A stretch of DNA of 64,000 bases from Mycobacterium sherrisii (GTDB lineage Bacteria > Actinomycetota > Actinomycetes > Mycobacteriales > Mycobacteriaceae). The translations under genes and the position numbers were made by a program. Within the stretch, counting starts at the first letter, position 1. Each line of letters starts with the position of its first letter. The stretch spans positions 34,615 through 98,614 of the forward strand of contig NZ_LQPT01000033.1 of NCBI RefSeq assembly GCF_002102355.1. Reading direction: 5' to 3'. The notes under the pieces were generated by a model that had not been told where the DNA came from, made no database searches, and worked only from the letters and a program-made list of their open reading frames with translations. Of this stretch, positions 47,728 through 56,644 are shown piece after piece.

Positions 47728-47735
47728 GGGCGCCG

Positions 47736-49079
47736 TCAGGCCTTTCCGTTCGCGGTGAGCATGGAGTCTCGCGGGTCGAACGGGCAGCCGCCGCCGTCGA
47801 CGTGGGCGATGTACTCGTCGCGGAAATGCTTGATCGACGACATCACCGGGCTGGCCGCACCATCGCCCAACGCGCAGAAGGACTTCCCGAGAATCGCATC
47901 GGAGATGTCCAGCAGTTTGTCGAGATCCTCGTGGGTCCCGCGACCGGTTTCCAGCCGGGTGTAGATCTGATCCAGCCAGAAGGTGCCCTCACGGCAGGGC
48001 GTGCATTTTCCGCAGGACTCGTGCTTGTAGAAGTAGATCCATCGTCGCACCGCCCGCACCACGCAGGTGGTCTCGTCGAAGATCTCCAGCGCCTTGGTGC
48101 CCAACATCGAACCGACGCCGCCCACGCCCTCGTAATCCAGTGGTACGTCCAGATGTTCGTCGGTGAGCAGCGGGGTGGACGAGCCGCCGGGAGTCCAGAA
48201 CTTCAGCCGATGCCCCGCGCGGACACCGCCGGCGTAAACGAGCAACTCACGCAACGTGATTCCCAGCGGGGCCTCGTACTGACCGGGGCGCGTGACATGC
48301 CCGGACAGCGAGTAGAGGGTGAAGCCGGGCGACTTCTCGCTGCCCATGGACCGGAACCACTCCACACCGTTGAGAATGATCGACGGCACGCTGGCGATGG
48401 TTTCGACGTTGTTGATCACGGTGGGGCAGCCGTACAGGCCCGCCACCGCGGGAAACGGCGGGCGCAACCGGGGCTGACCGCGCCGGCCCTCGAGCGAATC
48501 GAGCAGCGCCGTTTCCTCACCGCAGATGTACGCCCCGGCGCCCGCGTGCACGACCAACTCGAGGTCGAAGCCGGACCCGTTGATGTCACGGCCCAGATAG
48601 CCGGCGGCGTAGGCCTCGGCCACCGCGTTCTGCAAACGGCGCAGCACCGGCACGACTTCGCCGCGCACGTAGATGAAGGCGTGGCTGGCCCGAATGGCGT
48701 ATGCGGCGATGATGATGCCCTCGACCAGCACATGCGGGGTGGCCAGCATCAACGGAATGTCTTTGCACGTACCGGGTTCCGACTCGTCGGCGTTGACCAC
48801 CAAGTAATGAGGTTTGGCCGCCGCACCGGTGTCGCCCTGCGGAATGAACGACCACTTGGTGCCGGTCGAGAAGCCGGCGCCGCCGCGGCCACGCAGGCCT
48901 GAGTCTTTGACGGTGGCGATCACGTCGTCGGGCGGTGTCGCGAGCGCCTTCGTCATCGCCTGGTAACCGCCGTGCCGCAGGTAGGTCTGCAACGTCCACG
49001 ACTCGGGGTCGTCCCAGTACCGGCTGATAACCGGGGTCAGCGGTGTCGCCTGTCCGCCGGGCGCGGTGGGGGCGGCCAT
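47736..49079 (-). CDS. nuoF: NADH-quinone oxidoreductase subunit F
   Basis: A 447-residue NADH-binding subunit. RGRGGAGFSTGTKW binds FMN/NADH, GAGAYICGEETALLDSLEG follows, and the N3 [4Fe-4S] cluster is bound by ESCGKCTPCREG plus a later Cys in FCALGDGA. It accepts hydride from NADH. The ATG overlaps the nuoE stop by one base (TGATG). Confidence 0.96.
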   Translation of the reverse strand: MAAPTAPGGQATPLTPVISRYWDDPESWTLQTYLRHGGYQAMTKALATPPDDVIATVKDSGLRGRGGAGFSTGTKWSFIPQGDTGAAAKPHYLVVNADESEPGTCKDIPLMLATPHVLVEGIIIAAYAIRASHAFIYVRGEVVPVLRRLQNAVAEAYAAGYLGRDINGSGFDLELVVHAGAGAYICGEETALLDSLEGRRGQPRLRPPFPAVAGLYGCPTVINNVETIASVPSIILNGVEWFRSMGSEKSPGFTLYSLSGHVTRPGQYEAPLGITLRELLVYAGGVRAGHRLKFWTPGGSSTPLLTDEHLDVPLDYEGVGGVGSMLGTKALEIFDETTCVVRAVRRWIYFYKHESCGKCTPCREGTFWLDQIYTRLETGRGTHEDLDKLLDISDAILGKSFCALGDGAASPVMSSIKHFRDEYIAHVDGGGCPFDPRDSMLTANGKA

Positions 49080-49861
49080 CAGTCTCCTTCCCCGGTCGGC
49101 GTCTGCGGTGCCTCCGGCGCCTGCATGCCGTTCTCCTTGGCCACCCGCAGTCCGGCCAGCGTCGCCGGGCCGGCGCCCCCTTGGCCTTGGTCGGGCCGTT
49201 CGTCGGGTAGACCGGCCAGGATGCGCGACGTCTCCCGGAACACGCACAGCGGCGCACCGCGAGTGGGCGTCGCGGGCTTGCCGGCCCGCAGCGAGTCGAC
49301 GAGATCGCGTGCGGAGTCGGGCGTCTGGTTGTCGAAGAACTCCCAGTTCACCATCACCACGGGCGCGAAATCGCAGGCGGCATTGCATTCGATGTGCTGC
49401 AGCGTGACCGATCCATCCGCGGTCGTCTCGTCGTTACCGATGCCGAGATGCTCTTTGAGAGAGTCGAATATCGCGTCGCCGCCCATCACCGCGCATAGCG
49501 TGTTGGTGCAGACGCCGACCAGGTAGTCGCCGGTGGGTCCGCGCCGGTACATGGTGTAGAAGCTCGCGACCGCCGACACCTCGGCGCCGGTCAGGCCGAG
49601 TTGTTGGCCGCAGAATTCGAGGCCGGCCGGCGTCAGGTAGGAGTCTTGCGCCTGGACCAGGTGCAGCAACGGCAACAGCGCGGATCGCTTGTTGGGGTAG
49701 CGACCGATGATCTCCTTGGCGTCGACCTCCAGCCGGGCTTGGACCTCCGGCGAATACGACTGCGGCGCACCGTCGACCACGAATTGGTTGGGTTCTTCAG
49801 GCGGCGGACCCAGCCGAAGAAAAACGCGCTCGCCACTGCCGCTTACGTTGGGTTCGCTCAT
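49079..49861 (-). CDS. nuoE: NADH-quinone oxidoreductase subunit E
   Basis: A 260-residue subunit with a [2Fe-2S] cluster bound by CTNTLC and, 40 residues later, CNAAC. The C-terminal 90 residues are a Pro/Ala/Gly-rich extension also seen in M. tuberculosis NuoE. It forms the NADH module with NuoF. The ATG overlaps the nuoD stop (ATGA). Confidence 0.95.
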   Translation of the reverse strand: MSEPNVSGSGERVFLRLGPPPEEPNQFVVDGAPQSYSPEVQARLEVDAKEIIGRYPNKRSALLPLLHLVQAQDSYLTPAGLEFCGQQLGLTGAEVSAVASFYTMYRRGPTGDYLVGVCTNTLCAVMGGDAIFDSLKEHLGIGNDETTADGSVTLQHIECNAACDFAPVVMVNWEFFDNQTPDSARDLVDSLRAGKPATPTRGAPLCVFRETSRILAGLPDERPDQGQGGAGPATLAGLRVAKENGMQAPEAPQTPTGEGD

Positions 49862-51204
49862 CGGTCCACCCCGCCCATGACCGGGTCGATGCTGGCGACG
49901 GCGGTGATCAAATCGGCGACCAGGCCACCCTCGCACATCGCGGCGACCGACTGCAGATTCGTGAAAGACGGATCTCGGTAGTGCACGCGATAGGGGCGGG
50001 TGCCACCGTCGCTGACCATGTGCACGCCGAGCTCCCCGCGCGGCGATTCGACCGCGCTGTAGACCTGGCCGGCGGGAACGCGAATGCCCTCGGTGACCAG
50101 CTTGAAGTGGTGTATCAGTGCTTCCATCGAGCCGCCCATGATCTTGGCGATGTGCTCGGGCGAGTTGCCCATCCCGTCGGGGCCTACCTTCAAATCCGCG
50201 GGCCAGGCGATCTTGCGGTCCTCGACCATGGTCGGCCCCGGCTTCAGCTTGTCCAGGCACTGCTCGACGATCTTGACCGACTCCCACATTTCCTTGACTC
50301 GAATTATGTAGCGCCCGTAGGCATCACACGTTTCGGCGGTGATCACGTCGAACTCGTAATCTTCGTACCCGCAGTAGGGCTCGCTCTTACGCAGGTCGTG
50401 CGGCAACCCGGTGGCGCGCAGGATCGGCCCCGTGACGCCCAGCGCAATGCACCCGGTCAGGTCGAGGTAGCCGACGTCCTCGGTGCGTGCCTTCCAGATG
50501 GCGTTTTCGTTGAGCAGGTCGCCCATTTCTTTGAGCACTTGCTTGAGATCTTTGAGCGCTTCGGCGACTTCGGTTTCGGCGTTAGGGGGGAGATCCTGCG
50601 CCACACCGCCGGGACGGATGTAGGCGCTGTTCATCCGGAGGCCGCTGATCTTTTCGAACAGGGTCAGCACGATCTCGCGCCCGCGGAACCCGACGAACAT
50701 CGGGGTCATGGCGCCCAATTCCATGCCGCCGGTGGCCAAGGCGACCAGATGTGAGGAAATCCGGTTGAGCTCCATCATCATCACGCGAATGACGTTGACG
50801 CGCTCGGGAATCTCATCGGTAATGCCGAGCAGTTTCTCGACGCCCAGACAGTAGGCGGTCTCGTTGAAAAACGGCGACAGGTAATCCATTCGGGTCACGA
50901 ACGTGACGCCCTGCGCCCAGTAGCGGTATTCGAGATTCTTCTCAATTCCGGTGTGCAGATAGCCGATTCCGCAGCGCACCTCGGTGACGGTCTCGCCCTC
51001 GATCTCCAGGATCAGCCGCAGCACCCCGTGGGTGGAGGGATGCTGCGGTCCCATGTTGACGACGATGCGTTCACCGGGATCCGCCGCGCGCGCGGCTTCG
51101 ACGACCTGGCCCCAGTCCTGTCCGCCGGCAACCACGACCCGCTCGGGGGTCTCGGGGCTCTCTGAGGCGCCGCCACCGGGCGTCGAATCAGTGATTGTGC
51201 TCAT
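49858..51204 (-). CDS. nuoD: NADH-quinone oxidoreductase subunit D
   Basis: A 448-residue subunit derived from the NiFe-hydrogenase large subunit. [21 protein letters not shown] carries the quinone-site His, and the C-terminus DPVMGGVDR is canonical. With NuoB it forms the quinone-reduction site. Its ATG overlaps the nuoC TAA by one base. Confidence 0.96.
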   Translation of the reverse strand: MSTITDSTPGGGASESPETPERVVVAGGQDWGQVVEAARAADPGERIVVNMGPQHPSTHGVLRLILEIEGETVTEVRCGIGYLHTGIEKNLEYRYWAQGVTFVTRMDYLSPFFNETAYCLGVEKLLGITDEIPERVNVIRVMMMELNRISSHLVALATGGMELGAMTPMFVGFRGREIVLTLFEKISGLRMNSAYIRPGGVAQDLPPNAETEVAEALKDLKQVLKEMGDLLNENAIWKARTEDVGYLDLTGCIALGVTGPILRATGLPHDLRKSEPYCGYEDYEFDVITAETCDAYGRYIIRVKEMWESVKIVEQCLDKLKPGPTMVEDRKIAWPADLKVGPDGMGNSPEHIAKIMGGSMEALIHHFKLVTEGIRVPAGQVYSAVESPRGELGVHMVSDGGTRPYRVHYRDPSFTNLQSVAAMCEGGLVADLITAVASIDPVMGGVDR

Positions 51205-51928
51205 TAGTTGTAGGCTCTCCGCTCGTCGGGCGGGGGTATCTCAGCACCCTTGTACTCGACGGGAATTCCACCGAGCGGGTAGTCCTTGCGCTGCGGATGG
51301 CCGTGCCAGTCGTCGGGCATTTCGATGCGGGTCAACGACGGATGCCCGTCGAAGATGATGCCGAAGAAGTCGTACGTCTCGCGCTCGTGCCAGTCGTTGG
51401 TCGGGTAGATCCCATACAGCGACGGGATGTGCGGATCGTTGTCTGGCGCAGACACTTCCAGCCGAAGACGGCGGTTGTGGGTGATCGACTGCAGCGGGTA
51501 GACGGCGTGCAGCTCGCGGCCCGTCTCGTTCGGATAGTGCACCCCGCTGACTCCGAGGCACATCTCGAAGCGCAGTTCGGGGTGGTCGCGAAGATGCTGC
51601 GCCACCGTCGGCAGCGCCGAGCGGCCGACGTGCAGGGTGAGCTCGTTGCGATCGACGACGACTTTCTCGATGGCGTTGTCGAATTCGATACCGTCGGCCT
51701 TGAGCGCGTCGGCGAGCCGGTCGACCACCTCGTCGAAATAACCGCCGTACGGTCGGGGGCTGCCCCCAGGCAGCGTGATCGCGCGCACCAACCGTCCGTA
51801 TCCGGAGGTGTCGCCGGACCCCGAGACGCCGAACATGCCGCGGCGCACGTTGATCACTTCGTCGCCCGCCGCCGGCACCGCGCCGCCCACTTCGCTGGCG
51901 GCTACCTTCGGGTCCTGTTCCGGTGAGC

Positions 51929-51932
<4 letters not shown>
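51204..51932 (-). CDS. nuoC: NADH-quinone oxidoreductase subunit C
   Basis: A 242-residue subunit. The core motif [19 protein letters not shown] and [15 protein letters not shown] are typical. A 70-residue N-terminal extension containing INVRRGMFG is characteristic of actinobacteria. Its ATG overlaps the nuoB stop (ATGA). Confidence 0.95.
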
Positions 51933-52483
<551 letters not shown>

Positions 52484-52490
52484 GTCTACC

Positions 52491-52868
52491 TCAATCCCAC
52501 GTCAGGCCGCCGCGGCGCCACACATATGCGTACGCCACGAAGACCGTGAGCATGAACACCACCATCTCCACAAGGGCAAACACCCCCAACGCGTCAAAGC
52601 TGACGGCCCAGGGGTAGAGGAAAACGATCTCGATGTCGAAGACGATGAAAAGCATCGCGGTCAGGTAGTACTTCACCGGAAAGCGCTGCCCGGGCGTGGC
52701 GTGCGGGCCGCTGACCGACGTCTCGGTCGGCTCGATTCCACACTCGTAGGCGGCCAGCTTCGATTTGTTGTACCGCGACGGGCCGGCGATGCTCGCGATT
52801 CCGACCGAACCCACAGCGAAGGCGGTGGCGATTCCGCCTAGTACCAGGATGGGTATGTAGACGTTCAA
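52491..52868 (-). CDS. nuoA: NADH-quinone oxidoreductase subunit A
   Basis: A 125-residue subunit with three membrane helices; YECGIEP carries the loop Cys and [20 protein letters not shown] is the conserved core. It is the first gene of the operon. The start is an unusual TTG at 52868, supported by GGAG four bases upstream and by alignment to M. tuberculosis NuoA ([10 protein letters not shown]). No ATG or GTG is available nearby. Confidence 0.93.
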   Translation of the reverse strand: MNVYIPILVLGGIATAFAVGSVGIASIAGPSRYNKSKLAAYECGIEPTETSVSGPHATPGQRFPVKYYLTAMLFIVFDIEIVFLYPWAVSFDALGVFALVEMVVFMLTVFVAYAYVWRRGGLTWD

Positions 52869-52927
52869 CTCGCTCCAAGATCCGTCGTTTTGGGCCGCCT
52901 ACAAGCGACCAGGCGGCGACCGGGCTG

Positions 52928-52958
52928 CTGTGACGAACCGGACTGTTGCCCGTCACAG
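52928..52958. promoter_or_regulatory. inverted repeat upstream of nuoA (CTGTGACG)
   Basis: CTGTGACG and CGTCACAG form perfect 8-base arms 15 bases apart, about 60 bases before the nuoA start. The half-sites resemble CRP-type TGTGA/TCACA, but the spacing does not fit CRP. Confidence 0.45.
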
Positions 52959-52967
52959 TGATCTTCA

Positions 52968-52994
52968 ACATAGCGTGAGCCAGCAACGCTATGT
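52968..52994. promoter_or_regulatory. inverted repeat upstream of nuoA (ACATAGCGT)
   Basis: ACATAGCGT and ACGCTATGT are perfect 9-base arms around a 9-base centre, about 100 bases before nuoA. This has the form of a dimer-binding operator. Confidence 0.5.
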
Positions 52995-53061
52995 GGCCCG
53001 GGTGGTGCTAAACCGGCGTTCTCGGTGTGAGATCGGGCACGTTTTTCCGGCAGGCCGAATA

Positions 53062-53080
53062 CGGCGCCCTGAAGGCGCCG
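53062..53080 (-). terminator. possible terminator after the response regulator
   Basis: CGGCGCC-CTGAA-GGCGCCG, a perfect 7-bp hairpin beginning 21 bases after the stop at 53102 on the minus strand. There is no T-run. Confidence 0.4.
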
Positions 53081-53101
53081 GGAAGGAGCAGGTCGTCGGC
53101 G

Positions 53102-53503
53102 TCAGGCGGCGGGCGCGCGAAGCAACCCGAGCACGGTACGGCCCAGCACAATCGGGTCGATGGGATGCGGCACCGAGGCCTCGGCCCGCGACCATCGCGC
53201 CAGCCACGCGTCGTCGGCCCGCCCGGTGAGCACCACGATCGGCGGGCAGGACTCGAGTTCATCTTTGAGCTGTTTGGCGATGCCCATACCGCCAACCGGC
53301 GTGGCCTCGCCGTCCAGGATGGCCAGGTCGATGCCGCCCTTGTCCATCGTGCGGATCACCATCGGTCCGGTCGCCACCTCGACGTAGTTCAGCTCCGGCA
53401 GGTCGGGGTGCAGTTGTTTGCCGAGGGCGCGCTTCACCTCTTCGCGGGTATTGGGGTTGTCGCTGTAAACCAGGATCCGCAGAGCGATGGTGGCTTCGGA
53501 CAC
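53102..53503 (-). CDS. response regulator receiver domain, Rv3143-like
   Basis: A 133-residue stand-alone receiver-like domain close to Rv3143, which also precedes nuo in M. tuberculosis. LRILVYSDNPNTREE gives the first strand, where the usual acidic pair is replaced by SDN. The phospho-acceptor candidate is the Asp in DLAILDGEATP, and VLTGRAD marks the later Thr strand; the switch Lys position is not obvious. It lacks an output domain. The start is GTG. Co-location with nuo in two species suggests a link to respiration. Confidence 0.82.
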   Translation of the reverse strand: MSEATIALRILVYSDNPNTREEVKRALGKQLHPDLPELNYVEVATGPMVIRTMDKGGIDLAILDGEATPVGGMGIAKQLKDELESCPPIVVLTGRADDAWLARWSRAEASVPHPIDPIVLGRTVLGLLRAPAA

Positions 53504-53586
53504 GGTGCAGATGCTACTGGTGCTACGCCGCGTTCATTGGGGAGACCACTGGATTTCGAGCGGGTTCGGGGGCCGGTGGTCGTTCG

Positions 53587-54000
53587 TCAGCCGATCAGCG
53601 GCGCGATCTGGGCCGGGTCGAAGTACTCGTCGATCCGCTCGATCAGACCGTTTGCGCCCACCCTGATCACGATGCACACCCGCATCGAGATCGTCCGGCC
53701 GGCATGACCCGTGGCGTGCAGGATGTGTTGCTGGACAAAGCCGCTGACCGCCCCGTCCTCGAAGAAGCGGCGGTCGAGGATCTCATAGCGGCGGGCGGCG
53801 GTCGCCGTGATGAACCAGTCGATGACCCGCAGCGCTCGGGCCTTGTCGTCCGTCCGGAGGGGATCAGGGCCGGCGCCTGCCCGCCACACCGCAATGTCCT
53901 CGCTCCACAGCCGTTCGACCGCGGCCTTGTCGCCGCGTGTGATCGAGGCGAACAGCCGGTCGGCCGTCTCGGCGACGACCGCGGCGGTGACAGCGGTCAT
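53587..54000 (-). CDS. SnoaL/NTF2-like protein
   Basis: A 137-residue cone-fold protein of the NTF2-like type: an N-terminal helix (TADRLFASITRGDKAAVERLW), IAVWRAG, and strands ending in ERIDEYFDP. Members bind small hydrophobic ligands or isomerise steroids and polyketides. It is the last gene of the catabolic operon, 9 bases after the DUF6285 gene. No specific substrate can be given. Confidence 0.75.
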   Translation of the reverse strand: MTAVTAAVVAETADRLFASITRGDKAAVERLWSEDIAVWRAGAGPDPLRTDDKARALRVIDWFITATAARRYEILDRRFFEDGAVSGFVQQHILHATGHAGRTISMRVCIVIRVGANGLIERIDEYFDPAQIAPLIG

Positions 54001-54009
54001 GATGGCCTC

Positions 54010-54348
54010 CTATTCGCTGTCGTATCCGGGATGGGCAACCGCCAACCGATTGCGAACCAGGGTCCGCAGGCCGGCCAGCACGTCACCGGCTCGGGCGTCG
54101 AGGTCACCGGCCCGGATCGCCGCGGCGAGTTGCTGCTCGTCGGTGAAGCCCAGCGCGGCCAGCGCGGCACGCGACTCGGCTTCGCTCTCGTCGAGCAGCT
54201 CGCGCTCGACGATGCGCAGGGCGTTGGCCGCCACTCGGGCGTGAAAGTTGACCTGTCCGCTGGTCGCCGCGCGGACGTCGGTCTCCAAAAATTCGGCCAC
54301 CGCGGCCACCAGTTCGGCCGCCAGCGGGCGGCCATACGCACCGATCAT
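54010..54348 (-). CDS. DUF6285 family protein
   Basis: A 112-residue helical protein of the small family (DUF6285) that regularly accompanies phosphotransferases and acyl-CoA dehydrogenases. It carries FHARVAANALRIVEREL in the middle. Its ATG overlaps the upstream stop (TGATG), and a GTG at 54351 is also possible. The ribosome site GGGGAG lies in the end of the phosphotransferase gene. Function unknown. Confidence 0.75.
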   Translation of the reverse strand: MIGAYGRPLAAELVAAVAEFLETDVRAATSGQVNFHARVAANALRIVERELLDESEAESRAALAALGFTDEQQLAAAIRAGDLDARAGDVLAGLRTLVRNRLAVAHPGYDSE

Positions 54349-55385
54349 CACGGCATCTCCCCTGATTGCCCGCCTCCTCCTCGCGCCGCTGCGCGGCGCG
54401 CATCGTCACCGGGCGCTTCGAGGAGGTTGAGGATGTCCCATTCCGTCTCGCAGACGCGGCGGCCGATCGTGGCCAACTCGACCGAGCGCGACTGACCGCT
54501 GAGGTGCCGCTCCGCCTGGAAGCGACAGATGACACCCCAGCGCAGCGTCGCCAACACCAGCCACCAGTGCAGCGTCACCCGGTCGACGGTTGTCGCGCTG
54601 GCTTGCTCGTATTCGCGGACGAATCTCTCGATGCTGCCCAGGCCGCCGGCCCCCAGGCTGGCCGGGGCGCCGAACCGCCAGGCACGAATGCAGAACCACG
54701 CCAGGTCTTCGTAGGCCTCGCCGCGGTGCACCAGCTCCCAGTCGAGCACGGCGGCCAAGTGGAATCCGTCCACGATCAGATTCCCCATCCGGTAGTCCCC
54801 GTGCACCAGTACCGGTGCCGACGGTGCCGGCCGATGGGCGGCCAGCCAGCGAAAAGCCCACTCGAAGGTGGCCGTGGTGTCGTTCATCGCGTCGAGACGC
54901 GCGCGGTATTCCTCGAGCTGGTCCTGATAGTCCAGCCCGGGAATGTCCACGTCGGCGCGATGAATGGCGGCCAGCGCCTGCGCGCATTGCCGGAGCAACT
55001 CGGTTCGGCGTGCGTGCCCGTCACCGGCTTCGAGTTGACGCTGGATCCGACGGACAATGGTCTCGCCCTTGATCTCGTCGCAGATGAGGAACGGATTACC
55101 AAGGGCGGCAACCGAATCCTGGGCGACGAGGATGTGGGGGACCGGCGCACCGGCAGCGGCAGCGGCAGCCTGGGACCGGGCTTCCAGCTCCATGCCGGCA
55201 TGCACGTCGTCGGGAGGTCCGGTACGCAGGATCAGTGCCCGGCGCTGCGCACCGGTGACCGCGTCGAAAGCCCACGTGGTGCGGCTGGCGCCGCCGGTCA
55301 GGGCGCGCAGGTTCTCGATCGCGGTGTCCGCACCGAGAACCGGCGCAAGCACCGCGACTAGCTTGGCATCCAGATCCGCGGTCAT
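54348..55385 (-). CDS. APH-like phosphotransferase of an acyl-CoA operon
   Basis: A 345-residue kinase-fold protein with the catalytic VLVHGDYRMGNLIV and VLDWELVHRG. It pairs with the acyl-CoA dehydrogenase upstream (ATGA overlap), like human ACAD10/11, in which the same two domains are fused and act on 4-hydroxy acids by phosphorylation and elimination. A parallel function here is inference. The last 15 residues, DDARRAAARGGGGQS, derive from a hairpin-rich repeat-like sequence at 54370-54410. Confidence 0.82.
   Translation of the reverse strand: MTADLDAKLVAVLAPVLGADTAIENLRALTGGASRTTWAFDAVTGAQRRALILRTGPPDDVHAGMELEARSQAAAAAAGAPVPHILVAQDSVAALGNPFLICDEIKGETIVRRIQRQLEAGDGHARRTELLRQCAQALAAIHRADVDIPGLDYQDQLEEYRARLDAMNDTTATFEWAFRWLAAHRPAPSAPVLVHGDYRMGNLIVDGFHLAAVLDWELVHRGEAYEDLAWFCIRAWRFGAPASLGAGGLGSIERFVREYEQASATTVDRVTLHWWLVLATLRWGVICRFQAERHLSGQSRSVELATIGRRVCETEWDILNLLEAPGDDARRAAARGGGGQSGEMP
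54382..54400. repeat. GC hairpin in the end of the phosphotransferase gene
   Basis: CGCGCCGC-TGC-GCGGCGCG is a perfect 8-bp hairpin. On the minus strand it is followed by GAGGAGGAGG, an arrangement similar to the MIRU coupling repeats in nuo. Confidence 0.45.
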
Positions 55386-56620
55386 TGCTTGCCAAACTTG
55401 AACAGCCGCTGCGCCACTCGGCGGATCTGAATCTCCTCGGCCCCCTCGGTGATCCGGTAGCGGCGGTGATGACGGTAGATGTGCTCGAACTGTTCGTGCC
55501 GGCTGTAGCCGAGTCCGCCGTACACCTGCATGGCGCGGTCGGCGGCGTCGCAGACCAGGCGGTTGGCGCGATAGTTGGCCATCGACACCTTGTCCGACAC
55601 CTCCATGTGGTGGTCGCGGTCTAGGTGCCAGGCCGCGTATTGCACCAGTAGCCGTACCATCTGGGCCTCGGTCTGCAGCTCGGCCAGCGGCCATTGCACG
55701 GCCTGGTTGACCGACAGCGGCTTACCGAACACCGTCCGCTTGGCCGCATATTCGGCGGCCCGGTCGATACAGTATTGCGCGGCGCCCAGGCTGCTGGCGG
55801 CCTGACGAATCCGGTTCTCGTGCAGGAATGTTTGCGCGACTTCCAGGCCGCGGTCGACCTCCCCGAGGACGGCGTCGGCGGGTATTCGCACGTCGGTCAA
55901 CTCGACCTCGCCGTGGTCGGTGGGCATGTTGAAGGTCCACCAGTAGTAGGGGACCCGGAATCCTGGCGTGTCGGTGGGGACCAAAAAAGCGGTGATGCCG
56001 CGGGCTTGCCCCGGCTCGCCGGAGGTGCGGGCGAAGATCAGGTCGTGGGTGGCGCGGTGCACCCCGGTGTTGAACCGCTTGGCGCCGTTGATCACCCAGC
56101 TGTCGCCATCGAGCCGGGCGGTGGTTTCCAGCCACGTCGCGTCGGATCCGTGCTGCGGCTCGGTGAGTCCGAACGCCATCGACCGCTCGCCGGTGATCAG
56201 CGCTTCCGACCACTGGCGCCGCTGCTCGTCGGTGCCGAACCGTTCCATCATGATCACCTGGGGAAAGTTGCCCACGATGGAGGATTCGTTCTGCAGGTCG
56301 TTGTGCAGGCCAAGCCCCTTGTGCGCGAGATGTTCCCGGATTACGGCCATGTCGACGTTGGTGCCGTCGCGTCCGCCCAGCGAGGCCGGCAGCCCGTAGC
56401 GCAGCCAGCCCGCCTTGTCCGCGCGCCGCCGCATTTCGGCGAGTAGCTCCTCCCACGCCGACGTGGGGATGCCGTCGCGGTCCCAATCCGTGCGCGCGTA
56501 TTCGCGTCGCTGGTCGAAGTATTGGATGTGCTCACGTTCCAGCGGCTTGATCTCGGCCTCGATGAAGGCGTCTATCTCGGCCAGCACGCCCGGAAGATGT
56601 TCTGGGAGGGTAAAATCCAT
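55382..56620 (-). CDS. acyl-CoA dehydrogenase
   Basis: A 412-residue flavoenzyme with a full ACAD fold: helical N-domain, the FAD/substrate motif FGLTEPQHGSDATW (about 150-164), beta-domain INGAKRFNTGVHR, and a C-terminal helical domain with VYGGLGYSRHEQFEHIYRHHRRYRITEGAEE. Its family resembles human ACAD11. The fatty substrate is unknown. GGAG lies 8 bases before the ATG. It is 24 bases after TetR and overlaps the phosphotransferase start. Confidence 0.9.
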   Translation of the reverse strand: MDFTLPEHLPGVLAEIDAFIEAEIKPLEREHIQYFDQRREYARTDWDRDGIPTSAWEELLAEMRRRADKAGWLRYGLPASLGGRDGTNVDMAVIREHLAHKGLGLHNDLQNESSIVGNFPQVIMMERFGTDEQRRQWSEALITGERSMAFGLTEPQHGSDATWLETTARLDGDSWVINGAKRFNTGVHRATHDLIFARTSGEPGQARGITAFLVPTDTPGFRVPYYWWTFNMPTDHGEVELTDVRIPADAVLGEVDRGLEVAQTFLHENRIRQAASSLGAAQYCIDRAAEYAAKRTVFGKPLSVNQAVQWPLAELQTEAQMVRLLVQYAAWHLDRDHHMEVSDKVSMANYRANRLVCDAADRAMQVYGGLGYSRHEQFEHIYRHHRRYRITEGAEEIQIRRVAQRLFKFGKQ

Positions 56621-56644
56621 TACAATCTCCTTGCGATCTCGCGG

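Larger units (their letters stand above)
47618..47734 (-). repeat. MIRU-type tandem 53-bp repeats between nuoF and nuoG
   Basis: Two 53-base units (47618-47670 and 47671-47723) that differ at one position, plus the first 11 bases of a third copy (47724-47734), fill the nuoF-nuoG spacer. Read on the minus strand each unit encodes ATG-ACC-CGC...TCA-TGA with ATGA overlaps, the hallmark of mycobacterial interspersed repetitive units. Unit number is expected to vary between strains. Confidence 0.9.
52869..53101. other. nuo operon upstream control region
   Basis: No gene is supported in these 233 bases between the response regulator and nuoA. The region holds two perfect inverted repeats (52928-52958 and 52968-52994) and a GC-rich hairpin (53062-53080). 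Confidence 0.6.

Noticed and set aside
47280-48902. A 540-codon plus-strand frame opposite nuoF/nuoG
   Set aside because: Antisense shadow of complex I genes; it crosses the MIRU repeats.
52928-52958. CRP binding site upstream of nuoA
   Set aside because: The half-sites TGTGA/TCACA are present but are 19 bases apart instead of 6.
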